Source: Flavobacterium johnsoniae UW101 (GTDB lineage Bacteria; Bacteroidota; Bacteroidia; Flavobacteriales; Flavobacteriaceae). Taken from it: a stretch of 64,000 nt of DNA. The notes under the pieces are model-generated. The model did not search any database. It worked only from the letters and a program-made list of their open reading frames with translations, and was not told where the DNA came from. Location of the stretch: contig NC_009441.1 in assembly GCF_000016645.1 (NCBI RefSeq), positions 2,232,001 through 2,296,000 on the forward strand, given 5' to 3'. Both the position numbers and the translations under genes were made by a program. Positions 38,087 to 46,513 of the stretch are shown here, piece after piece (the first letter of the stretch is position 1; every line of letters starts with the position of its first letter).

Positions 38087-39640
38087 TTAAATTATAATTG
38101 ATCGCTTTCCTTTTATATTATCATTAGATACAGTATCCCAAGAAACTCCAGATGCAGGTACAGCTCTCTCGCGTCCCCAAACTCTAATAGCTTCGATTTT
38201 TTCTGGAGCAGTTTTACTTAATGGTACAATGTTTTTAAAACATTTTTCAAAAAGATTATCATCTACAAGATCATCTCCATGAATTACAGCCTGAATAGCA
38301 ACATCTCTTACTGCACCTTCAATATCTGATCCGGCAAATCCATCCGAAATTTCTACAAGATGATTTAATGTAGGCGGAGAAGGCTGAGGTAACAAATTGC
38401 GATTTATATAGAGATTAATAATATCTTTTCTTTCTGCTTCTCCGGGCAGATCAACAAAAAACAATTCATCAAAACGCCCTCTTCGTAACAATTCTGGAGG
38501 TAATTTACTAACGTCATTTGCTGTAGATACAACAAAAACTTTTGCCATACTTTCCTGTAACCAAAACAAAAACTGTCCAACCATTCTTGTTGATGTTCCC
38601 CCATCATTTGAGCCAGCTGCGCCAGAAAGGCCTTTTTCTATTTCATCAATCCACAATACGCAGGGAGCAGCATTATCTGCAGATGCTAATGCTTCTTTTA
38701 ATCGATTTTCAGATTGTCCAAGATATTGCCCTTGAATAGCAGCAAGATCAAGACGATATAAAGGAAGATTCCAATTAGCAGCAATAAATTTAGCAGATAG
38801 AGATTTACCGCACCCAGGAACCCCTACAAGTAAAACTCCTCTTGGAGGACGCATTTTTCTTGCTTTTAAATCTGCTGTTAAAAGTTGCTTTTGATTATCC
38901 AGCCAATGCTGTAAACCTGTCAAACCTGCAACCGAGAGAGTAGATGAGTCAATTTTTACTTTCTCTAAACCAGATATATTACTAAACAATTTGTCTTTGG
39001 CATTGCTTAATTCTCTAATGTCTTCTTTAGTTAAAGAACCTTTTGCCATTTGGGTTGCTAAAACATTTTCGGCTTCGATTTTAGTCATATTTGCTAAAAT
39101 CGTCGCTGCCATTTTAAAATCTGTTTCGTCCCATTCGAGCGGAATAGAACCTTTATATGGAGTAACACATTCTTTAACAACTTCTAACATTTCATCTTCA
39201 TTAGGAGCGTCTAATGTAATTGTCATTCCTAATCGCTGTAATTGGGGCCATATTGATTTAGTTGTAATTAAGCAAATGCTTCCGCCTCTTTCAATGGCTT
39301 GAATTACACAATCATAGAGATGTCTGGATACTAAATTATCATCTTCAATATCACTTACTTCAGTAAAAACAAAGGTCAAATTTTGTCTTTGAGAAATGTT
39401 TTGAACGGCATAGTCCAGACCACCGGCAACTGAGCGATCATCATTGACACTTTTCTTTGTTTTTATATCAATTGTTCCATGAGATAAATTATGAAAATAA
39501 ATAGGAATATTGATTTCTTCAGCTAATTGTTGAATAACCTCAAGTACTCTTGCCCGCTCAATACTTTTAATCGATATAAAAGGTATTCTTGCTCTAAACA
39601 TTCGCAAAAGCGAAGTTTTGAATTCTGATTTATTTGCCAT
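38087..39640 (-). CDS. Ycf46-like AAA+ ATPase
   Basis: A 517-residue protein. The N-terminal 200 residues resemble the Ycf46 type (RIPFISIKSIERARVLEVIQ, then a degenerate P-loop-like fold with LTFVFTEVSDIEDD), and the C-terminal AAA module has Walker A GVPGCGKS (273-280), Walker B CVLWIDEIE (about 337-345) and second-region ELLRRGRFDELF. The Arg-finger region looks intact, so a hexameric remodelling ATPase is likely. It is the last gene of a five-gene operon, one base after the 170-residue gene. Partners are unknown proteins; AAA enzymes of this kind often load or disassemble them. Confidence 0.9.
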   Translation of the reverse strand: MANKSEFKTSLLRMFRARIPFISIKSIERARVLEVIQQLAEEINIPIYFHNLSHGTIDIKTKKSVNDDRSVAGGLDYAVQNISQRQNLTFVFTEVSDIEDDNLVSRHLYDCVIQAIERGGSICLITTKSIWPQLQRLGMTITLDAPNEDEMLEVVKECVTPYKGSIPLEWDETDFKMAATILANMTKIEAENVLATQMAKGSLTKEDIRELSNAKDKLFSNISGLEKVKIDSSTLSVAGLTGLQHWLDNQKQLLTADLKARKMRPPRGVLLVGVPGCGKSLSAKFIAANWNLPLYRLDLAAIQGQYLGQSENRLKEALASADNAAPCVLWIDEIEKGLSGAAGSNDGGTSTRMVGQFLFWLQESMAKVFVVSTANDVSKLPPELLRRGRFDELFFVDLPGEAERKDIINLYINRNLLPQPSPPTLNHLVEISDGFAGSDIEGAVRDVAIQAVIHGDDLVDDNLFEKCFKNIVPLSKTAPEKIEAIRVWGRERAVPASGVSWDTVSNDNIKGKRSIII

Positions 39641-40153
39641 TTAGAATAGTATTTTTCTGCCCGTTGGAGCAATTATTTCATTAAAGCTTTCTTTTTTAAT
39701 TTCTGTAGAAGTTGTATTAAGTTGAAAAGAATTTAATAATACTTGTATTTTTTCACTTCCTGAAGTTTTAGAATTGTTCTTTTTTAGAGATGTTCTTATT
39801 TCAGTAATAAAATCTTCCAGATCTTTTTGAAGCATTTTTTTTAAATCTTCTGGTAATCCCTTTACATTAATAAAATGGTTCAAGACAATAAGGTTTTGTT
39901 TTCCATTTCTTAAGGCAATTTCAAAATCATCTTCAGTTTTAAGACTCTGTAACTGAAAAGATTTTTGAAATTTATCCAGCCAATTTTGTTTTCGTTTTTT
40001 ATATACTTCTTCTACTTTATGATAGAAACGATTTGCAGTGCCGGCATCAATTAAAAAGCTTCCTAAATTTAATTGATCTAAAACTGAATCATTTCCATCC
40101 CCAAATTGATTAAGTAAATTTATCCATTCAGAATATGTTGTTGGAGCTTTCAT
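39641..40153 (-). CDS. Unknown 170-residue protein of the AAA operon
   Basis: Not recognised. A soluble, mainly helical and charged protein with no signal peptide, membrane segment or Cys. It opens MKAPTTYSEWINLLNQFGDG; a lysine-rich stretch (YKKRKQNWLDKFQKSF) lies about residues 51-66. Its stop is directly next to the ATPase start codon and its start overlaps the stop of the 63-residue gene by one base, indicating translational coupling. It is probably an adaptor or substrate of the ATPase (inference). Confidence 0.8.
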   Translation of the reverse strand: MKAPTTYSEWINLLNQFGDGNDSVLDQLNLGSFLIDAGTANRFYHKVEEVYKKRKQNWLDKFQKSFQLQSLKTEDDFEIALRNGKQNLIVLNHFINVKGLPEDLKKMLQKDLEDFITEIRTSLKKNNSKTSGSEKIQVLLNSFQLNTTSTEIKKESFNEIIAPTGRKILF

Positions 40154-40344
40154 TATTGTGCTTTAATTCTGGGATTAATGAATTGATTTGGAGGTACAAT
40201 GTCCCATTCTGGAAATTTAGCGTTCTCTAAATCAGCTTCTGTTCGACCTTGAAAAAGATTTGGTTTAATACTAATTTCTTTTTTTAATTCTTGCGGGTTA
40301 TCTTCAGTTTTTTCTGAATGATTATCTAAAATTATTTTTGTCAT
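40153..40344 (-). CDS. Unknown 63-residue protein of the AAA operon
   Basis: Not recognised. ATG at 40344 (MTKIILDNHSEKTEDN) is chosen over an upstream start at 40395 because the longer frame overlaps the end of the preceding gene. It is polar and likely disordered at first, then has a conserved-looking motif, FQGRTEADLENAKFPEWD followed by VPPNQFINPR, near the C-terminus. The shape suggests a peptide tag or docking protein. Overlaps the next gene by one base. Confidence 0.7.
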   Translation of the reverse strand: MTKIILDNHSEKTEDNPQELKKEISIKPNLFQGRTEADLENAKFPEWDIVPPNQFINPRIKAQ

Positions 40345-40360
40345 AATTGATTTTTTTAGG

Positions 40361-42061
40361 TTAAATAATACTTCTGGCTGTTTCATGTGATACACTTGAA
40401 AAATCTTCTGGAGTAATTGATGAAATAAGATTTCTTACTTCTTCTGCATTATTGTCTTCCGTAGAGTGTTCTATTCTGTAATCTACTGTTTCAGCAATAC
40501 ATCCTCTTAGTACTTCTTTTGCTTTTCGTTTTCTTTCTTCTACAGTTTCAAGAATTTTATCTTTAGATTTCTTGTATCCAGAGATAGAACTCCAAATTAC
40601 GACTGCCCCAATTCCACTGCCAATAAAGCCAAGTATTGCATGAACGCTGAAAGCCCAAAAACCTAAAAAACAGATCAGGATTCCAATAATAATTGCGGCG
40701 TAAGGAAAAGAAATTTTACTTAATTCTGTTTCTAACACTTTATCATAGTAAGTTTCTTGTTCTTTTAAAAGTTCATTTTCTTCACTTCCGTCTTTTGTAG
40801 AAGTTTTAAAATCATCTATTGAAAGTTCAACATATTGTGGAATTCTATTTCTGCATTGTGCCGTAAAAGTGTCATAAGCTTCTAATATCCAAGGCTGACT
40901 TATAGAAACTGCAAGGGCTTGAGTTACTTTAGTTGCTCCAGATAATTCAGGATTAAATGATGCATTTGTTAAAAGTTGTAAAAAGTCTACTTTTTCATCA
41001 AAAATATGTTTTTCTGCATCCATTATGGCCTGAGCTGCAGCTTTGTCTCCATCCATTTGTATGATAAGCTGATTGAGTCTGACTTGTTCTTGCAGCGGAA
41101 GTTCTTCATCATCAAAATTTGTAACGAGCAGAGATAATATTTCATCTAATTGAACTTTAATTCCTTTTGAAAAATCAGATGAAGAAGAAATTATATTTTT
41201 AAAATGTGTATTTAAGATATCATGTGTTCTGGCTTCTTTTAAAGAATTTTCCAGTGAGTTCCAGTTAGTGGAAAACTTTTCTAATAAAGGATATTTGCCT
41301 TCTGGTAAAGGTCCTAATGCTTCAAAAAACTTAATCCATTGAGATTTTTGTTTATCTATAAAATTATCACCTTGTGTAAGTTGATCAATCCAGTTTTTAA
41401 CATTTATCATCATTAATTGTTTCGAAGCTGGGGGGAATACTCCTGTAGAAACAGCTTCGAGTATTATGATAAATTCCCTATCAAGATTATGCGGATTTTG
41501 ATGCATAAAATAGCGCTCCAGCCATTTTAGACTTGCATCATTTCTGGTTAATCTCCGCATAACCATCATAAAGAATAGAGTTGTTTTGTAATCATCTCTT
41601 TTTAAAGCTTCTTTTAAAGCTTTTTCAGTTGCGGCCTTGTCGTTTCTTATCCAGGCACTCAAAGAAACTAATGCTGGCGCAAGCCAATATCCTGGTGCTT
41701 TTATCATTACTTCTTCAGTTGTAAATCGTAAAGTATCTTCACTTATTACACCTGTATCAACTCCTTGCAAAATACCTGTTGCCATTCTTCTAACTTCGGC
41801 GTAATAACCAAACTTGATTTGCAGGTCTTGTTTTAAATTTCCTTGACGGGTTTCTGCCAGCTGCAACGATTTATGTTTTAAATCAGCTTCTACAAAATCA
41901 GCAAAAGAATCAGCTAGTTTTACCAGCTCACTTTCTAATTGATCTTGTTTGAAATTTAATGTTCCTAATTCAGAATGAACTCCTTTCATATCTGAACTAA
42001 TTGACCTTAGCGCACTATTTATGATCGAAAGGTCTGCGTATGAGATTACTTGTTGAGACAT
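40361..42061 (-). CDS. Unknown 566-residue membrane-anchored protein of the AAA operon
   Basis: Not recognised. The first 60 residues look like a helical hairpin (INSALRSISSDMKGVHSELG, KQDQLESELVKLADSF), a style seen in secreted WXG-like or coiled-coil proteins, though no WXG motif is present. The middle 350 residues are helical, and two membrane segments lie about 443-490 (AAIIIGILICFLGFWAF, ILGFIGSGIGAVVIW). The tail is charged with a single Cys. It is the largest and only membrane component, so it may tether the ATPase system to the inner membrane. Starts 19 bases after the 149-residue gene. Confidence 0.75.
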   Translation of the reverse strand: MSQQVISYADLSIINSALRSISSDMKGVHSELGTLNFKQDQLESELVKLADSFADFVEADLKHKSLQLAETRQGNLKQDLQIKFGYYAEVRRMATGILQGVDTGVISEDTLRFTTEEVMIKAPGYWLAPALVSLSAWIRNDKAATEKALKEALKRDDYKTTLFFMMVMRRLTRNDASLKWLERYFMHQNPHNLDREFIIILEAVSTGVFPPASKQLMMINVKNWIDQLTQGDNFIDKQKSQWIKFFEALGPLPEGKYPLLEKFSTNWNSLENSLKEARTHDILNTHFKNIISSSSDFSKGIKVQLDEILSLLVTNFDDEELPLQEQVRLNQLIIQMDGDKAAAQAIMDAEKHIFDEKVDFLQLLTNASFNPELSGATKVTQALAVSISQPWILEAYDTFTAQCRNRIPQYVELSIDDFKTSTKDGSEENELLKEQETYYDKVLETELSKISFPYAAIIIGILICFLGFWAFSVHAILGFIGSGIGAVVIWSSISGYKKSKDKILETVEERKRKAKEVLRGCIAETVDYRIEHSTEDNNAEEVRNLISSITPEDFSSVSHETARSII

Positions 42062-42080
42062 AATTATTTGTTTGTTGATG

Positions 42081-42530
42081 TTATAGTTTTGTTGCTGTTC
42101 CGTCTTCTCGAATTAAAATGATTTTGTCTTTGTAGATTTCAACCAAAGCGTATGCATTATGTATGGCAGCAGATCGCGCTTTTTCAAAATCAGCTTCCAT
42201 TGTTTCTGTATTCTTATAATGTTTGATAATTTGACTTCCGCTTAAATCTAAAGTATGTACCTCGTATGGATGTCCTAGAAAACATTTTGAAAGAATTCCT
42301 AATGGTAAATTAGAAAGCTCAGCTGTGCCGAATTCCTCTTGGATTGATTTTATAAGTTCATCCATTCCTTTCGTATCGGTTAATGTTTTCGCATCGAGTC
42401 CGCTAATAAGATCAAGATATTTTTTTGAACGTTTTTTTAAGAGGTCTCTGTCGCTAATAAAACCACTAGTTAGTTTAGGGTTATCTGTGCCAAAACTTAT
42501 ATTCTCGTTTTGTAAAATGATTCTTGCCAT
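42081..42530 (-). CDS. Unknown 149-residue protein, first gene of the AAA operon
   Basis: Not recognised. ATG 42530 (MARIILQNENISFGTDNPK) is preferred to one at 42563 because a -7 box (42561-42568) lies across the upstream start. It has a C-terminal beta-type part ending IYKDKIILIREDGTATKL and one Cys (LSKCFLGHPYEVH). No signal or membrane segment. As the promoter-proximal gene it should be the most made. Function unknown. Confidence 0.75.
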   Translation of the reverse strand: MARIILQNENISFGTDNPKLTSGFISDRDLLKKRSKKYLDLISGLDAKTLTDTKGMDELIKSIQEEFGTAELSNLPLGILSKCFLGHPYEVHTLDLSGSQIIKHYKNTETMEADFEKARSAAIHNAYALVEIYKDKIILIREDGTATKL

Positions 42531-42560
42531 ATTTATTGATTCTTTTATGTTTTCTATTCT

Positions 42561-42568
42561 CAAAAGTA
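42561..42568 (-). promoter_or_regulatory. -7 box of the AAA operon promoter
   Basis: On the minus strand TACTTTTG matches TAnnTTTG. It lies 30 bases before the ATG at 42530. Confidence 0.5.
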
Positions 42569-42641
42569 ACTACCACAATAAGTTATATTTTATGGAAAAC
42601 CGTAATGCTGTTTTTTATTCTAAAAACGGTTATGGAAAAGT

Positions 42642-42730
42642 CTGCGTAAGGGATAGAAGCGGCATCCTTTTATGTTGGGGTTCACCATAAAAGATAGAGT
42701 GGATAGCCCGACCCGAAGGGATACGCCCAG
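42642..42730 (+). ncRNA. Flavo-1-like RNA element, copy 1
   Basis: The region has a terminal helix GCGTA/TACGC, an inner hairpin CTTTTATG/CATAAAAG with loop containing TTGGGGTTCAC, and the conserved flanks GGATAGAAGCGGCATCC and AGTGGATAGCCC. This matches my memory of the Flavo-1 RNA motif of Bacteroidetes, presumed to be a noncoding RNA of unknown role. A second copy with the same order of motifs lies at 56154-56233. Orientation plus is based on that motif order. Confidence 0.6.
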
Positions 42731-42817
42731 AATATTTTTCGATAATCTAAAAACTATGATCTAAAATCTAAATTTTCTAAAAAAAGTATATCTTTAACCA
42801 ACCTAAAACCAAAAACA

Positions 42818-44227
42818 ATGCAAGAAGAGAACCAAGAACATTTTAAAAGAGAACTCGGATTATTAGACGGAACCATGCTTGTGGTTGGTTCAATGATTGG
42901 GTCTGGAATATTTATTGTAAGTGCCGATATTGCCAGGCAGGTAGGATCTGCAGGATGGCTTACTCTAATTTGGCTGATATCAGGATTAATTACCATTATT
43001 GCTGCTGTAAGCTATGGAGAATTGAGCGCCATGTTTCCAAAAGCCGGAGGACAATATGTCTACTTAAAAGAAGCGTATAACAAGTTAATAGCTTTTTTGT
43101 ATGGCTGGAGCTTTTTTGCAGTAATTCAAACTGGAACTATTGCTGCAGTGGGAGTAGCTTTCTCAAAATTTGCTGCTTATTTATACGAACCATTGAGTGA
43201 TGAAAATATACTTTATGAAATAGGTTCATTTAAACTAAATGCGGCCCAGTTAGTATCGATTTTTACTATTATTTTATTGACTTATATCAATAGCCGTGGT
43301 GTTAAAAACGGTAAAATTCTTCAAACTGTTCTTACGATTATCAAAATTTTATCATTACTGGGGTTAATTGTTTTCGGGCTAACATTGGCAGCAAAAGCTT
43401 CGGTTTGGGATGCGAACTGGGCCGATGCATGGAATACTCGTGTATTTGATAAAGAAAGCGGCTCATGGATGCCAATAGGAGGGACTGGATTAATAACCGG
43501 AATTTCAGCTGCAATGGTTGGATCTTTATTTTCGAGTGATGCCTGGAATGGTGTTACTTTTATTGCTGGAGAAATTAAAAATCCGCAGCGAAATGTTGGT
43601 TTAAGTTTGTTTCTGGGAACTTTTATTGTAACCATTATTTATGTTTTAACGAATATTATGTATTTAGCCGTAATTCCGTTAGAAGAAATTGCAACAGCAA
43701 AATCAGATCGTGTTGCCGTTGTGGCATCACAATATATTTTTGGAAATATAGGAACGCTGATTATTGCAATTATGATTATGATTTCGACTTTTGCCTGCAA
43801 CAACGGATTAATTATGGCTGGAGCAAGAGTGTATTATACAATGGCAAAGGATGGTTTATTCTTTAAAAAAGCAGCTGTTTTAAACGAATCAAGTGTTCCT
43901 GCATGGGCGCTTTGGGCACAATGTTTTTGGGCTTCGGCTTTGTGCCTTACAGGAAAATATGGTGATTTGTTAGACTTTGTAATTATCATTGTCTTGATTT
44001 TCTATATTTTAACGATATACGGAATCTTTATTTTGAGAAGAAAAATGCCAAATACCGAAAGACCTTATAAAGCTTTTGGATATCCGTTTTTACCAATGCT
44101 TTATATAATTACAGCTGCAGCAATATGTGTTTCGTTACTTATTACAAAATTCTCAACCTGTGGATGGGGAGTTTTAATTATGCTGACAGGAATTCCGGTT
44201 TATTATTTTACTAAACCAAAAGAGTAA
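42818..44227 (+). CDS. APC superfamily amino acid permease
   Basis: A 469-residue inner-membrane transporter with about 12 membrane segments. The first helix has VVGSMIGSGIFIVSADIAR and the next block GELSAMFPKAGGQYVYLKEA, typical of LAT-like amino acid exchangers. It differs clearly from the permease at 968. Substrate cannot be deduced; it is monocistronic with its own terminator. Confidence 0.9.
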   Translation: MQEENQEHFKRELGLLDGTMLVVGSMIGSGIFIVSADIARQVGSAGWLTLIWLISGLITIIAAVSYGELSAMFPKAGGQYVYLKEAYNKLIAFLYGWSFFAVIQTGTIAAVGVAFSKFAAYLYEPLSDENILYEIGSFKLNAAQLVSIFTIILLTYINSRGVKNGKILQTVLTIIKILSLLGLIVFGLTLAAKASVWDANWADAWNTRVFDKESGSWMPIGGTGLITGISAAMVGSLFSSDAWNGVTFIAGEIKNPQRNVGLSLFLGTFIVTIIYVLTNIMYLAVIPLEEIATAKSDRVAVVASQYIFGNIGTLIIAIMIMISTFACNNGLIMAGARVYYTMAKDGLFFKKAAVLNESSVPAWALWAQCFWASALCLTGKYGDLLDFVIIIVLIFYILTIYGIFILRRKMPNTERPYKAFGYPFLPMLYIITAAAICVSLLITKFSTCGWGVLIMLTGIPVYYFTKPKE

Positions 44228-44263
44228 ACTTTTATTTGATCTGAAATTTTTAAGTTAAATTAT

Positions 44264-44296
44264 AAAAAAGCGTCTTTATATAAAGGCGCTTTTTTA
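44264..44296 (+). terminator. Terminator after the second permease
   Basis: AAAAAAGCGTCTTTA and TAAAGGCGCTTTTTT form a palindrome with one G-T pair and T runs on both strands. Confidence 0.85.
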
Positions 44297-44372
44297 GTAC
44301 AAACAAATTTATAATCGAGAATCTGCGTTTTTTCGAGGTAGTCTAAAAAGCAGTAATTGTGATTTAATAGAA

Positions 44373-44406
44373 TAAAAAAAGACACTGTGTTTTAGCAGTG
44401 TCTTTT
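44373..44406 (-). terminator. Terminator of the DUF1810 gene
   Basis: GACACTG/CAGTGTC stem with an A run that is a T run on the minus strand. Confidence 0.75.
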
Positions 44407-44432
44407 GATATTAAATAATCTATTGAAATTTG

Positions 44433-44894
44433 TTATACAACAGCAGGTTCAACAGATGATTTTATAGATGAATTAATAATAGATATAGTAAGCGGATCAA
44501 TTTCTCCCGAGAAAAAAGCATCCAGAACCTCCTGAAATATTGGATTTGTATTTTCTGTTAAAGAAAACAAAGTCATACACGAACGTAATTTACGGGCATC
44601 TAAATCTCCAAAAATTCCGTCAGCAGATTTCATTTTAAAGGTTAGCAAAAGTTCTGATATTTCAATTAAATGTTTTCCTAAAATTGGATGTTCTAAATAA
44701 TCAGAAGCTTCTTTTAAGTCATTAATGGCATATAGATTGGCAGTATCGCTTTTTCCCAAACCTTTTATTTGAGGAAAAATAAACCACATCCAGTGTGTTT
44801 CTTTTTTTCCTTTGCTGATTTCAGAAAGAGCAGTAAGATAAAGTTTGTTCTGCGCATCTAAGAAGCGCGCTAAATCATTGTTTGAATAAGCCAT
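44433..44894 (-). CDS. DUF1810 family protein
   Basis: About 153 residues from ATG 44894 (MAYSNNDLARFLDAQN). An upstream frame to 44966 is rejected because a -7 box lies within it. The motif THWMWFIFPQIKGLGKS is characteristic of DUF1810, a widespread small family that I recall being linked to NAD/ADP-ribose or RNA-repair-like contexts only loosely, so no function is given. It follows the repair island on the same strand but has its own promoter, so membership is uncertain. Confidence 0.85.
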   Translation of the reverse strand: MAYSNNDLARFLDAQNKLYLTALSEISKGKKETHWMWFIFPQIKGLGKSDTANLYAINDLKEASDYLEHPILGKHLIEISELLLTFKMKSADGIFGDLDARKLRSCMTLFSLTENTNPIFQEVLDAFFSGEIDPLTISIINSSIKSSVEPAVV

Positions 44895-44922
44895 TACGGT
44901 ATTATATTTTAAAAAAGGGTTG

Positions 44923-44930
44923 CAAAAGTA
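44923..44930 (-). promoter_or_regulatory. -7 box of the DUF1810 gene
   Basis: TACTTTTG on the minus strand fits TAnnTTTG and lies 28 bases before the chosen ATG, deciding the start. Confidence 0.5.
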
Positions 44931-45051
44931 GTAAAAAAGAAGGGCTCTGCCTAATAAAACGTTCATACAATCAGTATTTTAACTTTTTTCGACAGAATTT
45001 TCCTCATCGTTGCAGCGTTAAAAAACGGCGTTGTTTTTCGTTATTAATAAA

Positions 45052-45678
45052 TTACAGATTTCTGTGTGTTTGTCTAAAAGTTAAATTTATTCTTGGTAAA
45101 ACATTTCGTGCTGTTTTGGGAACTTGATGCTGCCAAAAACTGTTTGTAGTTCCTGCCATCAGCAAAAAAGACCCATGATGTAACGGAATTTCGATCTGCG
45201 GAATTTCTTTACTGTATTTATGACGCAGCCTGAACATTCTGGTTTCTCCAAAAGTCACCGAAGCAATAATTGGGTTGGGTCCCGTATTATGTTCTTTATC
45301 GCTGTGCCAACCTACGCCATCATTTCCATCTCTGTACAAATTAAGCAGTACAGTATTAAAATCCTGCTGTGTTTCCTTTTCTACACGTCCTCTAATAGTC
45401 AGCAATTCATAATTCCAGTCAGGACCTTTTAAATCTGCTCCCGGATTATCTTTATCTTCATACCAGGCAATCATTCTGGGAACAGTATAGGTTTTATCAT
45501 AAATTTCCATTTCGTATTCTCTCCATTTCGTTTTGCGAAGCAGTCTTTCATAAAAACGATCAGATTCTTCTTTTGTGAAGAAATTATCAATTAAAATCAA
45601 TTCAGAATCAGGAATGTCAAATACTTTTTTTCCTGCCAAACCTGTGGTAAATAATTCGGTGTCGTTAAATAGTGTCAT
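45052..45678 (-). CDS. alkB: AlkB-type DNA demethylase
   Basis: A 208-residue Fe(II)/2-oxoglutarate dioxygenase. AlkB reverses 1-methyladenine and 3-methylcytosine in DNA or RNA. Metal ligands are His and Asp in WHSDKEH and a distal His in QHQVPK, with the 2-oxoglutarate Arg in PRINLTF. The lack of the E. coli N-terminal extension fits the ALKBH2-like bacterial branch. It is the last gene of the minus-strand repair set, 8 bases after exonuclease III. Confidence 0.95.
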   Translation of the reverse strand: MTLFNDTELFTTGLAGKKVFDIPDSELILIDNFFTKEESDRFYERLLRKTKWREYEMEIYDKTYTVPRMIAWYEDKDNPGADLKGPDWNYELLTIRGRVEKETQQDFNTVLLNLYRDGNDGVGWHSDKEHNTGPNPIIASVTFGETRMFRLRHKYSKEIPQIEIPLHHGSFLLMAGTTNSFWQHQVPKTARNVLPRINLTFRQTHRNL

Positions 45679-45686
45679 TATTCCAT

Positions 45687-46463
45687 TTATTTTTTGTCAA
45701 TTTGAATCCATACAGGTGCATGATCGCTTGTTTTTTCCCAGCCTCGCACATGACGATCAACACCGCCGGAATGCAATGCCGATGCTATTTGCGGACTCAA
45801 TAAAAAATGATCGATTCTAAGACCTGCATTTCGCTGATAAGCATTCCTGAAATAATCCCAGAAAGTGTAAATTTTCTCATCAGGATACAATGTTCTAATC
45901 GCATCTGTCCATCCTTGTGAAACTATAGCTGCAAACGCTTTTCTAATTTCTGGTTTGAAAAGTGCATCATTTATCCATTTTTCAGGTTTATAAACATCCA
46001 GCTCTGTTGGCATGACATTATAATCACCAATTAATAGTACAGGAACTTTTAAGGATAATAATATTGCTGCACGCTCAGCCAGACGATCAAACCATTTCAA
46101 TTTATATTCAAATTTTGGTCCCGGCACTGGATTCCCGTTTGGGAGATAAAGACATGCAATTACAATTCCGTTAATTAAAGCTTCAATATAACGGCTTTGA
46201 ACATCTTCGTCATCACCCGGAAGTGTGCGGGTTATTTCTTCTATTTTCATATTTCGGGCAAGAATAGCAACACCGTTCCATTGTTTTTGTCCGTGCCAGA
46301 CGGCATTGTAACCTGCATCATTAATAGCCTTAAGAGGAAAGTTATCCTGAGGTGCTTTTAATTCTTGTAAGCACACAATATCCGGAGCTGCTTCGTCCAG
46401 CCATCGAAGTAATACATTTAACCTTCCGTTGATTCCGTTTACGTTATAAGTCGCTATTTTCAT
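45687..46463 (-). CDS. xth: Exodeoxyribonuclease III
   Basis: 258 residues, normal for Xth. It is an AP endonuclease and 3'-repair exonuclease. Motifs: start MKIATYNVNGIN, QELKAP with the metal Glu, GDYNVMPTELDVY with catalytic Asp/Asn, and DHAPVW with the final His. It sits 8 bases before alkB, co-transcribed, and 50 bases after the DnaQ-GIY-YIG gene. Confidence 0.95.
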   Translation of the reverse strand: MKIATYNVNGINGRLNVLLRWLDEAAPDIVCLQELKAPQDNFPLKAINDAGYNAVWHGQKQWNGVAILARNMKIEEITRTLPGDDEDVQSRYIEALINGIVIACLYLPNGNPVPGPKFEYKLKWFDRLAERAAILLSLKVPVLLIGDYNVMPTELDVYKPEKWINDALFKPEIRKAFAAIVSQGWTDAIRTLYPDEKIYTFWDYFRNAYQRNAGLRIDHFLLSPQIASALHSGGVDRHVRGWEKTSDHAPVWIQIDKK

Positions 46464-46513
46464 AGTACATTTAATTTTAAAATCTATATTAAATTTACTG
46501 ATTATTTATGTTC

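Larger units (their letters stand above)
42531..42817. other. Divergent gap with Flavo-1-like RNA
   Basis: 287 bases between the AAA operon and the permease. It contains the AAA operon -7 box and the Flavo-1-like element; the segment 42735-42800 is AT-rich with a TCTAAAATCTAAA repeat. Confidence 0.6.

Noticed and set aside
40361..42061. Type VII secretion substrate (WXG100 family)
   Set aside because: The N-terminal hairpin is only superficially similar; there is no WXG motif, and the protein has membrane helices, so I keep it as unknown.
42325..42690. Plus-strand frame of 121 residues antisense to the first AAA-operon gene
   Set aside because: It overlaps a conserved-looking gene and runs into the Flavo-1-like RNA; the composition is not protein-like.
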